A DNA stretch of 64,000 nucleotides from Zea mays (taxonomy: Eukaryota; Streptophyta; Magnoliopsida; Poales; Poaceae): positions 196,804,566 through 196,868,565 of the forward strand of contig NC_050096.1 in assembly GCF_902167145.1 (NCBI RefSeq), read 5' to 3'. Positions within the stretch are counted from its first letter, which is position 1. The number at the start of each line of letters is the position of its first letter. Positions 45,771 to 56,385 of the stretch are shown here, piece after piece. The notes below the pieces were generated by a model. It searched no databases and was not told where the DNA came from. It saw nothing but the letters and a program-made list of their open reading frames with translations. Position numbers and translations under genes: made by a program.

Positions 45771-46778
45771 ACCATCGGACTGTCCGGTGTGAGCACCAGA
45801 CTGTCCGATGTGGAAAGCCTGCGGCGCCAACGGTCACCTGCTCTGACAGGGCAACGACTAGGCGCACTGGACAGGCTACAGTGCGCTGTCCGGTGTGCCG
45901 CAGAGAACTGCAGCTTTTCTCCAACGGCTATTTTGGAGTTGGGGCCTATATATACTTCACCCAACAGTCCATTTGAAGGTGTGGGAGCCCAAGCAACATA
46001 CCAAGGCATATAGTGCACATTTCCAAGAGCTCAAACACCCAAGTGCTTAATATAATCACTCGATGATTAGTGTAGGTGCTTTGCGAAGTGCTTAGGTTAG
46101 TTAGACCACTTTAGCGCTTGCTCTAGGTGAACCCTAGTTCGTTGATTGAGTTTAGACAAACCACACAACCCCTCGGCTCTTGCGTGAGCTGTTGTAATTG
46201 TACCAAGTGGGGCGAGAGTCTTGCGAGACTGTGACAACCACATTTGTGTCATGGCTGCCATCGTGTACCGAAGGGAACGAGGCCCACGGCGTTTCGGCCA
46301 GAAGCACGATAGTGGAGACGGCAGGGAGCGTCCGAGAGGAGCCGGAAGCGGAGCACCACTTGCGCGTGGAGAAGGCACGCGGCTCTCTACGGAGTTACTT
46401 GACCGTGGTGCTTGGCCCTCACGTGGGCTTCCCTTTGCGTAGGGGCACCAACGAGGATTAGTTGGGACCTAGCGTGGTTCCGGATACCTCGGTAAAAATA
46501 CCTGCGTCATCCACGAGAGTTTGCTTCTCTACTTTGCTCTTTAAGTTTCTGCATTTATATTAAGCATCTAAGTTTCAATCTTGTATTCATACTTATTTAG
46601 TGTAGATTGAAACTTAGCCATTGCGGTAGAGATAGCAACACTTAGACAAAACCTAGATTACACTTTCTAGTTTGATTATTTGCATAGGTTTTGCTCTAGG
46701 GATTTAATTATGGCCTAGTTTAGTAAAAGTTTTAGAAGTCCTAATTCACCCCCTCTTAGGCGTTACCCATTTCCTACA
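45771..46778 (+). repeat. 3' LTR of element C, right piece
   Basis: Resumes the LTR broken at 18857 and follows the middle LTR (from about 14142) to its end, ttcctaca, at 46778. Palindromic gactgtcc units lie near 45778-45805, and the TATA box (cctatatatac) near 45946. The ORFs at 46097-46461 are LTR sequence shared with 14440-14853. Confidence 0.93.
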
Positions 46779-48454
46779 GGTTTGCCTCATCCAAAGTAAT
46801 TGCACACAGCAATGGCCTGCGGCAATGTACTCGGCTTCGGCGGTGGAAAGAGCTACGGAGTTTTGTTTCTTTGAAGCCTAAGACACCAGGGATCTCTCTA
46901 GAAACTGACAAGTCCCTGATGTGCTCTTCCTATCAATTTTACACCCTACCCAGTCGACATCGGAATATCCTATTAAATCAAAAGTGGATCCCTTGGGATA
47001 TCAAAGCCCAAACTTAGGAGTGTAAACTAAGTATCTCATGATTCTCTTCACGACCCTAAGGTGAACTTCCTTAGGATTTGCCTGGAACCTTGCACACATG
47101 CATACAAAAAGCATAATATCCGGTCGAGATGCACATAAATAGAGTAAAGATCCTATCATCGACCGATATACCTTTTGATCTACGGATTTACCTCCCGTGT
47201 CGAGGTCGAGATGCCCATTAGTTCCCATGGGTGTCTTGATGGGTTTGCCATCCTTCATTCCAAACTTCTTAAATATGTCTTGAATGTACTTTATTTGGCT
47301 GATGAAGGTGCCCTCTTGGAGTTGCTTGATTTGAAATCCTAGGAAATATCTCAACTCCCCCATCACATCTCGAATTTCTGTACCATGATCTTACTAAACT
47401 TTTCACAAGTAGACTTGTTAGTAGACCCAAATATGGTATCATCAACATAAATTTGGCAAATAAACAAGTCTTTTTCAACAGTTTTAGTGAAGATGGTAGG
47501 ATCTGCTTTACCGACTTTGAAGCCATTAGTGATAAGAAAATCTCACAAGCATTCATACCATGCTCTTGGGGCTTGCTTGAACCCATAAAGCGCCTTTGAG
47601 AGTTTATAAACATGGTTAGGATACTATCTTCAAAGCCGGGAGGTTGCTCAACATAGACCTCTTCCTTAATAGGTCTATTGAGGAAGGCACTCTTCACGTC
47701 CATTTGGTAAAGCTTAAAGCCATGGTAAGTAGCATAGGCAAGTAATATGTGAATTGACTCAAGCCTAGCTATGGGTGCATAAGTTTCATCGAAATCCAAA
47801 CCTTCGACTTGTGAATAACCTTTGGCCACAAGTCGGGCTTTGTTTCTTATCACCACACCATGCTCATCTTGCTTGTTGCGGAATACCCATTTGGTACGTA
47901 CAACATTTTGATTAGGACGTGGAACTAAATGCCATACCTCATTCCTTGTGAAGTTGTTGAGCTCCTCTTGCATAGCCACCACCCAATCCGAATCTCTTAA
48001 TGCATCCTCTACCCTATATGGCTCAATAGAGGAAACAAACGAGTAATGTTCATAAAAATGAGCAATTCGAGATCTAGTGGTTACCCCCTTATGAATGTCA
48101 CCAAGGATGGAGTTGACGGGGTGATCTCATTGAATTGCTTGGTGGACTCTTGGGTGTGGTGGTCTTTGTTCCTGAACTTCTTGATCATCTTCCTTGTCTC
48201 CATTATCTTCATCTCCCCCCTGATCATTGACCTCTTCTTGAGGTGGCTCATCCTCTTGATCTTCATCTTCATCATCTTGAGCCTGATCCTCATCTTAGGT
48301 TGGTGGAGATGCTTGGTTGGAAGATGACGGTTGATCTTGTCCTTGTGGAGGCTCTTCGGATTCCTTAGGACACACATTCCCAATGGACATGTTCCTTAGC
48401 ACGACACACAGAGCCTCTTCATCATCTAGCTCAACAAGATCAACTTGCTCCACT
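46779..48454 (-). pseudogene. pol: Element F: Copia/Sirevirus RT and RNase H fragment
   Basis: On the minus strand from 48454: an acid-rich linker, then RT ([35 protein letters not shown]), broken near 47635 by a shift after QPPGFED. The active site QIYVDD and GSTN can be read in another frame near 47455-47430. The connection region is open at 47366-47001 ([22 protein letters not shown]). RNase H residues (AEAEY, LLWMRQT) run to the end of C at 46779. It is more decayed than D, with several stops and shifts. C was inserted in its RNase H; the rest of F should lie left of the window. Confidence 0.8.
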
Positions 48455-48860
48455 TCGTGGAATGAGGAGATTCAAAGTTAAAGGCAAGTTATCCCCTCGC
48501 TTTATTGGACCCTTCAGAATATTTAGGCGAGTTGGGGAGATGACATACCAACTCGAGCTACCTGGTCATCTATCTGATGTGCACGATGTATTCCACTTGT
48601 CTCAACTTAAGAAGTGTCTCCGTGTCCCTGAGGAATAGCTACCAATGGAAGAACTCAGTGTTCAGGGTGATCTGACTTACACGGAGTATCCTATGAAGAC
48701 TCTTGATACCTTGACTCGAGTTACAAGAAATAAAGTGATAAAGATGTGCAAAGTGCAATGGAGTCATCATGGAGAACATGAACTACTTAGGAGAGAGAAG
48801 AAGAGCTTCGAATACAATTTTCCCATCTTTTCCCTAGTCCTTCCTAAATCTCGATGACGA
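48455..48860 (+). pseudogene. pol: Element G: end of chromovirus pol, integrase C-terminus and chromodomain
   Basis: The frame reads MRRFKVKGKLSPRFIGPF, then YQLELPGHLSDVHDVFHLS, the integrase C-terminal module of Tekay-type chromoviruses. A TAG at 48636-48638 interrupts it. Beyond it VTRNKVIKMCKVQWSHH resembles the chromodomain thought to direct integration to marked chromatin. The 5' part of pol is absent: the piece joins the F fragment at about 48455 without any LTR end. Some 25 bp beyond the pol region the LTR of G begins. Confidence 0.78.
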
Positions 48861-48885
48861 GATTCTTGTTAAGCAGGGTAGGATT

Positions 48886-50689
48886 TTTAATACCCAAAGT
48901 ATGTATATAATGAGAATATAGTTGATCTCCTTATATGGTTTGCCCCCATTTATTTGAGCATGAGAATAGCCACATTCAAAAATGAATAATTACACAAATG
49001 ACACATAAGTAACTTGTGCATCATGTTGGAGTTTATTTGTGTGTGCATTTGATAATAATAAAGAAGATATTAATAGAAATTCAATAATGTCCAAATTTGA
49101 ATTTAAAACCTAAATTTGGAAATTAAAATGTGGAGAAAAGAAGAAAATAAATAATATAAAATACAAAACAAATTTTATAAAAATATAAACTCTATCCATA
49201 CTAGTAAGATTAAAATGTACCTTTAATTTGAGTACAAAATTCACATTCATAGTTGAAGTTCAATTTGGGAATTGAAAATAAAAGGAAAAAGAAAACCAGA
49301 AAAAAGGAAAAAGCCTATTATACCGCGTGGGCCAATATTGCACGTGTTGGCCCAGCAATCCACGCGGCCCAATCCCCCTTCCACCGCGCGCAGTCGACTG
49401 ACTGTGAGACCCGCTGTCATCCGGTCAGCCACGATCCCTGTTCATCTCCTCGCATGCGCCGATATCCTCACACGGTAGTTGCAATCCTCCGGCGCGCTCG
49501 CCCAACTGGCTGAGGCTTCACCTCAAATAGCTAGCGCCGGGGTCTCTGCCACTCCTCCCTGCCTCCAACTACTCAGTACTCGTGAGCTTTGGCTGTGAGA
49601 TCGGGAGCCATTTGCAGAGGGTGTGTGCCGTCGTCGTGCGCAATTAGCAGAGAGAGAGAGAGAGAGAGAGAGAGAGTTGGAGAGCTCACCGCCCCCACCA
49701 TCGCCAGGCCTAGTGGAATCGCCATCGGGTTCGGCAGGGCACCACCAGCAAGCGAAGGCAATTGGAGGGCCGGGCGGAATTCTATGTTGACCTGACCCGC
49801 CGCCGTGTAATTCCACCGCTGCCGGGGCATCACTTCGGTCACCCCGATTCAAGGTATGGGATAGAACCTCACCAATTCACCTAATTAACCTGTATGTAAA
49901 AACACCTTCTCACGTTAAGCCGCCACCACGGGAATGCCGGTAATCGTCACCGGAATTTGGGAAGCCCCCATCGGGCCGCACTCTTCCGTAGACCGTAGTT
50001 TTCACTGACCCTACACATGAATTGATTCATTGGATCGATTCGTCGTGACTCAAGCTTGGTGTGGGAAGTTTTAATCGGGCTATAGTTCTCCGGTTGGTTT
50101 GGGTGGTCGTTGCCAGCGGTGTTCGCCGCCGCGGGCTCGCTGCGCTGTCGCCCACGTCCGGCCAGATGGTGTGGCCTGTCCTTGACCGTTGATTCCGTAA
50201 CTTGTGGTCAGGATTAGACGATGAGGATACCTATTTGGTGGGGAGTATGGCCCGTCCGATCAGGATCGGATGGGGGAAGTGGAGTTGCGTGCCATTAATC
50301 TGTAGCCGTTCACTTTAAATCTGACGGCCAGAGCGGGTCACGTATCCTTGGGCGCTTAGATCTAATCCTAACCGCTGGCACGATCGGACGGCCCAGGGCA
50401 GCCGATACCCTTTCGCTGAGCAAATTTTATATAAGAGACCTTGGCAAATCTAATAATTAACCCGCAGTCCAATAGCGGTGTAGAATGGGTCTAGGGTACT
50501 TTTGCGCAGTTGCCCCTAGATTCTTTAGATATCTTGTGCGCAGTACATGAAGCTGGTAAAAAGAATAAAGGAATTAAAGGAAATGATTTTCAGTTTTAAA
50601 ATAATTCCAGGACTTGTTTAATTCATATAAAATTTATTGTTACTCATTTTTAGTCCATTCTAGTTCCTATAATTTTGTAATAATATTGT
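48886..50689 (+). repeat. 3' LTR of element G, 5' part (1804 bp)
   Basis: Begins with tttaataccc after a purine-rich agggtagga, where the related LTR I begins tgtaataccc, so the terminal TG has become TT. It includes an (AG)n run at 49650-49677, a GC-rich centre, and a TATA-like ttatataagag at 50427-50437. Like A and I it then has an acccgcagtcca phrase. H interrupts it at 50689, inside the sequence attttgtaataatatt that also occurs in A at 390-405. The rest should lie beyond the right window edge. Confidence 0.78.
49650..49677. repeat. (AG)n microsatellite
   Basis: An uninterrupted run of about 14 AG units within LTR G. Confidence 0.95.
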
Positions 50690-52549
50690 TGTCGGTGTTC
50701 CGAGACCGGGGGGTCCCTGGGCCGACGAGTGAATGTCGCCGCGTGCCCCAGCCCAGATGGGTCGAGCGCGAGGGCGAGCGCGAAGGGGGGAGAGCGAGGC
50801 GGCCGGAGACCAGCGTGAGAGAGGTGGGAATCCCGCGGCCCTCGTGTTCGTCCCGCGCCCAGGTCGGGTGCGCTTGCAGTAGGGGGTTACAAGCGTCCAC
50901 GCGGGAGAGGGAGCGAGCGGCTCCAAGCGAGCGCCTGTTCTCGTCCTCGTCCCCGCGCGGCCAACCTTCTCTAAGAGGGCCCTGGTCCTCCCTTTTATAG
51001 GCGTAAGGAGAGGATCCAGGTGTACAATGGGGGTGTAGCAGGGTGCTACGTGTCTAGCGGAGGTGAGCTAGCGCCCTAGGTACATGCCGTTGTGGCAGCC
51101 GGAGAGATCTTGGCACCCAGCTGGTGTGATGTCGTGGCCGTCGAAGGAGTGATGGAGCTTGGCGGAGGGACAACTGTCGGAGCGGTTGAGTCCTTACTAA
51201 CGTCCTCTTGCTTCTGTAAGGGGGCTGAGAGCTGCCGTCATCACAGAGCATGCGGGGCGCCATCATTGCCTATCTGGCGGAGCGAGCCAGATGGGACGCC
51301 GGTCTTGTTATCTGCGGCCCGAGTCAGCTCGGGGTAGGGTGATGATGGCGCCTCCTGTTGACGTGGCTGGTCTACGCCCTAGGTTGGGCGATGTGGAAGC
51401 TCCTCCGAAGCCGAGGTCGAGTCCGAGCCCTCGGGTCTGGCGAGGCGGAGATTGTCGTCTTCTGAGGCCGAGCCCAAGTCCGAGCCCTGGGTCGGGCGAG
51501 GCGGAGATCGTCGTCTTCTTGGGCCGAGCCCAAGTCCGAGCCCCGGGTCGGGCGAGGCGGAGATCGTCGTCTTCTGGGGCCTTAGCCCGAGTCCGAGCCC
51601 TGGGTCGGGCGGAGCGGAGTTCGCCGTCTTCCGGGACTTAGCCCAAGTCCGAGCCCTGGGTCGGGTGGAGTTTGCCATCTTCCGGGACTTAGCCCGAGTC
51701 CGAGCCCTGGGTCAGGCGGAGCGGAGTTCGCCGTCTTCCGAGACTTAGCCCGAGTCCGAGCCCTGGGTCGGGCGGAGTTCGCCGTCTTCTGGGACTTAGC
51801 CCGAGTCCGAGCCCTGGGTCGGGCGGAGCGGAGTTCGTCGTCTTCCGGGACTTAGCCCGAGTCTGAGCCCTGGGTCGGGCGGAGTTCGCCGTCTTCTGGG
51901 ACTTAGCCCGAGTCCGAGCCCTGGGTCGGGCGGAGCGGAGTTTGCCGTCTTCCGGGACTTAGCCCGAGTCCGAGCCCTGGGTCGGGCGGAGTTCGCTGTC
52001 TTCCGGGACTTAGCCCGAGTCCGAGCCCTGGGTCGGGGCGGAGCGGAGCTTCCTATGGTGCCTCCGGCAGGGCCTGACTGCCTGTCAGTCTTACTCTGTC
52101 CAGTGGCATTGCAGTCGGAGTGGCGTAGGCGGCGCTGTCCTTCTGTCAGGCCGGTCAGTGGAGCGGCGAAGTGACGGCGGTCACTTCGGCTCTGCCGGCT
52201 GGGGGGCGCGCGCCAGGATAAGGGTGTCAGGCCACCTTTGCATTAAAAGCTCCTGCGACTTGGTCGGTCGGTGCGGCGATTTGGTCAGGGTTGCTTCTTA
52301 GCGAAGGCAGGGCCTCGGGCGAGCCGGGAATATGTTCGCCGCTGAAGGGGGGCCTCGGGCGAGACGGAAATCCTCCGGGGTTGGCTGCCCTTGTCCGAGG
52401 CTCGGCTTGGGTGAGGCGTGATCGTGTCCCTCGAATGGACTGATCCCTGACTTGATCGCACCCATCAGGCCTTTGCAGCTTCGTGCTGATGGGGGTTACC
52501 AGCTGAGAATTAGGAGCCTTGAGGGTACCCCTAATTATGGTCCCCGACA
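50690..52549 (-). repeat. 3' LTR of element H (1860 bp)
   Basis: In the minus sense it starts at 52549 with tgtcgggg and ends at 50690 with accgaca, giving a terminal inverted repeat tgtcgg/ccgaca interrupted by one base. It contains the 57/51 bp tandem array at 51421-52060. A candidate TATA box, cctataaaag, lies near 51001-50992 in the minus sense. The ORFs at 50614-51000 and 51291-51748 are LTR and repeat sequence. Confidence 0.9.
51421..52060. repeat. Tandem array of alternating 57 and 51 bp units, about 12 copies
   Basis: The word gtc(c/t)gagccc recurs at 51421, 51478, 51534, 51591, 51647, 51698, 51754, 51805, 51861, 51912, 51968 and 52019. Steps are 56-57 bp for the first four, then 51 and 56 alternate. 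The two unit types differ by a six-base gcggag insertion (ggcggagcggag against ggcggag). Confidence 0.93.
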
Positions 52550-52565
52550 GTAGCCCCCGAGCCTC
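52550..52565 (-). other. Polypurine tract of H
   Basis: The minus strand reads gaggctcgggggctac directly before the LTR start, the expected plus-strand primer. Confidence 0.88.
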
Positions 52566-55500
52566 GAAGGGAGTGTTTGCACTCGCTTGGAGGCTTTCGT
52601 CGCACTTTTTTGCAAGGGGACCAGCCTTTCTCGGTTGTGTTTTGTTCCGGTGGGTGCGCGCGAGCGCACCCGCCGGGTGTAGCCCCCGAGGCCTCGGAGG
52701 AGTGGTTTCACTCCTTCGAGGTCTTACTGCCTCACATAGTGCTTCGGCTGGTCTGGTCGTTCCCTCATGCGAACTGGCCGTAGCCCAGGTGTACGGTCGG
52801 GTCCCAAGTTCTCGGGCTGGTATGTTGACGCTGTCAACAGTTCGGCCGGAGCCAGGTTTGCGAGAGCAGCCCCCGAGCCTCTGCACAGAGCGAGAGGGCG
52901 GTCAGGGGTAGACTCGGCTTTTTTACATACGCCCCTGCGTCGCCTTTCCGCAAGGAGGAGGGGGGAAAGCGCCATGTTGCCCTTGATGGGCGCCAAACAT
53001 GGTGTCTCTGATGAGCTGCAAGCAGGTAATCCGAGTGGACGTCCATACCCCGTTCATTAGGGGTCGGCTAGGGGCCCAGAGGCACGCCCAAAAGTACCTG
53101 CGGGTGATCTGCCAGACCCGGTCCCCTGGCGACGGGGTCCGAGGGCTCGATGCCTCCCTCTGGTGGGATTCTATTACAAGATCGTTCCTGCCGGTCTCGG
53201 AAATGTCCTAGGGTACCTCGGGAGCGCAGCCCGAGCCTTGGTTATGTATCGAACGTACTCATGGTCATCCCTCGCTCGGCGTCTGAGGCGGCTGTGAACC
53301 CTTCAGGGGCCAGCCTTCGAACCCCTGATCAGTATTGGGCGCAGAGTCCGAGTAGCCTGAGGCGGTCGTTGAACCCTTTCGAGGGGCTGGCCTTCGAACC
53401 TCTGACCAGTAGTGGGTGTAGGGCCCACGCGATCTGAGGTGGCTGTTGAACCCTTCCGGGGGCCAGCCTTTGAACCTCTAATCAGTAGGGGGGCTCGGAG
53501 CCTGGTTCCTTCTCGGGGAAGGATCCTTTTTGGGGTGTCCCCCTTTCCCGGTCCCTGTTGCAAGAGAGAGAAAGAGGAAAAACGGAAAAGGATACGAAAT
53601 CGAACGACGCGGCGTACCTTTTTGGACGCGTTCATTTTGGCGAAGGGGAAGCGTCGCCCGCTTCTCCTGCCAGAGGCGCCGCGTGTCCTGTCGCGGAGTT
53701 AATGCGACGGGGCGAGTGGTTGGAGGGGCGACCGTTGCGCGTGCGTGAGCCGTTCGAGGAACGGATCACGGGCGCGTCGTCTTCACGCCGTGGGAGAGGG
53801 TTCTCTCGCTGCCCCCGGATGGGACGTAAGCTTGGCTGACGACGCGACCGCTGCGCCTGCTCGCCTGCCACCGCCATTACTGCCGGCCCACTTTTGGCTG
53901 TGTTGACCATCGCGCCAGGCTGGTGCTGCTGGGTCGCGCGCCGGGTCGCCTCAAGTCGCGGTATTGGTTCCGCAGTCAAGGAGGTGCGGTGGTGGCGCGG
54001 GTGGCGATGCAGTTACTCACACGTAGCAACCGGCGCACCGGTTGCATGACGCGTGGGCCTGGGCCTCCATGCCGGGCGTGTTGGGAGTCGGAGGAGCGCG
54101 CCCACTTGGCGCGGTTGCATGCCGCCTGCATGGCTGCCCACCCTTTCGCCCGTTGGTCTGGGCAAAAGTGGAGGGTTGCTTGTAACCGCTGGGCGGTTGT
54201 ATGCACCGCGCGCGGCGGTTTGGCTTCTTCTGCCCTGAGTTGGCTTGCATGACGTGTGGGACCCAGCCCCCGCACCGTAGGGGAGGACCTTGGAGTGTGT
54301 TGGAGAAGACTCAGCCCGTGACGGCTGGGGACGCGAGTAGGGAGAACCGCCCTTAAAAGGAGGGTGACCCCCTTGGAGGGCGACCATGCCTTCGCGCTCC
54401 CTTATGCATCATGTCTTTCCACCTTCCAGCCCCCCGGATGGGGGAGATCCGCCGTCCTTCCGCCTCGTCGTTGGGGGAACGCAACTCCGCGGGAGTTGGT
54501 ACCTTTCAGCCATCGTTCGGCTTCAAGGATTTTCATCAGCCAGCCTGGCCGCTCCCCCTCGCCGGGGGTCACCCAAGATGGTGACCACCAGCCCCTGGAT
54601 GGGGAGGAGCAAGCTGGGCTGTGATCTTTGCCCCGCCCCCAGCTGGTCTTCATCATCCCCGCTGGGACGGGGCCCGGGCGAAGCCGGTGCTCTGCCCCCT
54701 GCGCGGGTCGGTCGACCGCCTCCTCTTCCAGCTTCTGGTGGTGGAGATCATCCTCCAGTTCTGTGGAGGAGACGTCCTCCAGTCATGCTGGGGGAGGCGG
54801 GCTGTTGCTGTCCAGCTAGGATGCAACATTCCGTCCTCTTCCTCGCTTGCGTGGCGAGGACAGGAGTGAGGACCTGCCGATGCGCTTTGGGGCGACCCGT
54901 GTTTGCTGGTGATTCGCCCAGAGCTTGTCGCTCCACGGGCTTCCCCGTCGTGGAGGTTGTCCATACCCGCGGGGACGAAACCGGAGTTCCGTTTGTAATG
55001 GCACCTTGAGTGCCGGTGTTTTTGTTCATTGTGGCTGTCGGGGCCTGAACATGTATGTGATTTCGGCACGGAGCCGTGTATTTTCCTCCTTTTCGAGCAC
55101 TGAGACTCGCCTGTTGGTTGTCTGAACCGCTTCACCAAGCGTGAGTCGCCCCGTGTACAGGTGACGAGTGAGGTATCCGTATCCCGGAGGCGTAGGAGTT
55201 CCTCGGCTCGGTCGGCCTTGTTGCCCGAGGCTTCTCTAACTTAGTTAAAGGAACCCCTCGGCCGCTCTTCGATGAGCCGAGGCCAGGGGTAGCGGCGTCA
55301 ACATGGACAGAGGCGGAGTTGGCTCGAAAGGAAAACCTGGTTGGCCGGAGCCTGGCCGGGTCGTCCGTTAGCGGGACCGACGCCGGAATTGACCAGCCGA
55401 GGCCTCGGGTTGGGCTAACGTCCTTGGAGGGCAGCTGGCCGAGGCCCCGGGGTGACCGGCCGAGCCGCCTGCTCGGGCCGGATTAACGTCCTTGGAAGGT

Positions 55501-56385
55501 AACTGGCCGAGGCCCCGGGGTGACCGGCCGAGCCGCCTGCTCGGGCCGGATTCCCAGAGAAGACCCTGGCGGCGATGGGCCGGGCGTGGTGATGACGTCG
55601 TCCTCCAGAGTGGAGATCCTCGGACCGCGTCGCCGTCCGAGGCTAGGTCGGCCCTCGCCGAAGGTGTCGTCGATGCCAAGGGTGCTGCTGCTCCCTTCAG
55701 CCGTCAAGATCCGAGCCTGCAGGATCGGATTGTCTTGTAGCATGTGTTTCCTGCGGCCGCCGAGGCCTAAACACACCCTCGCCGTGTTGTAAAGCTGCGT
55801 CTCTTTTCCTTTTATTTCGAGTACCTGGACTTTTTTGTTGGTAACAGAAATGTTTGTGCGAGCAAGAGTTGCTTCTCGCGGAAGGTGATGAGTGAGGTAT
55901 CCGTATCCCGGAGGCGTAGGAGTCCCTCGGCTCGGTCGGCCTTGCCGCTTATGCGCACTCTTACCCGTCCATGGGGCTCTGTCACCGACGCAGTCGAGAA
56001 GGCTCGAAGGATCGCTTCGGCAGAAGAGCTTTCGAGCGTGAAGACTTGTTCGGTCCGTAGAATCACTTATCCGAACGTGAGTTACTTATCGCAGAAGGTG
56101 ATGAGTGAGGTATCCGTATCCCGGAGGCATAGGAGTCCCTCGGCTCGGTCAGCCATGGCTGCTTACGTGTACTCCGTCGTTTTCAGGATCCACTTTCGAA
56201 GTAGCCAAAAAGCGCGAAAGACATTCTGGCAGAAAAGATCTTTTTTCAAGGAAAATTTCGACGCAGAGGGGGTTCCCCCCTTTTAGCCCCTGAGGGAGGG
56301 TCGGGCTTTGCCGAGGCGAGGCCGACCCTTCCTTGATGACTAAACTTTGCGTGGGTGCGAGGTATATGATCAACTTGAAAACATC
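52566..56385 (-). other. Long 3' noncoding region of H
   Basis: GC-rich, with many gaggc/ctcgg words. Open frames here up to about 207 codons (54386-55009) are expected by chance at this composition, and none shows a domain. A 79 bp unit is repeated in tandem at about 55423-55555 (aaggtaactggccgag and gtgaccggccgagccgcc words). A roughly 65 bp block with ggtatccgtatcccggagg occurs three times, at about 55161-55228, 55883-55948 and 56098-56158. No antisense gene like that of K was recognised. Confidence 0.6.

Noticed and set aside
48046..48327. Very hydrophobic 93 codon frame that looks like a membrane protein
   Set aside because: It is antisense to the acid-rich linker of the F pol; complementing GAT/GAA codons yields L/I/F-rich nonsense.
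51291..51748. Repetitive proline/serine-rich proteins
   Set aside because: These are translations of the 57/51 bp LTR array, open because the units contain no stop.
54386..55009. 207 codon plus-strand frame in the GC-rich region
   Set aside because: Low-complexity P/S/G/R composition, overlapping frames in all directions, no motif. It is in the noncoding part of H.
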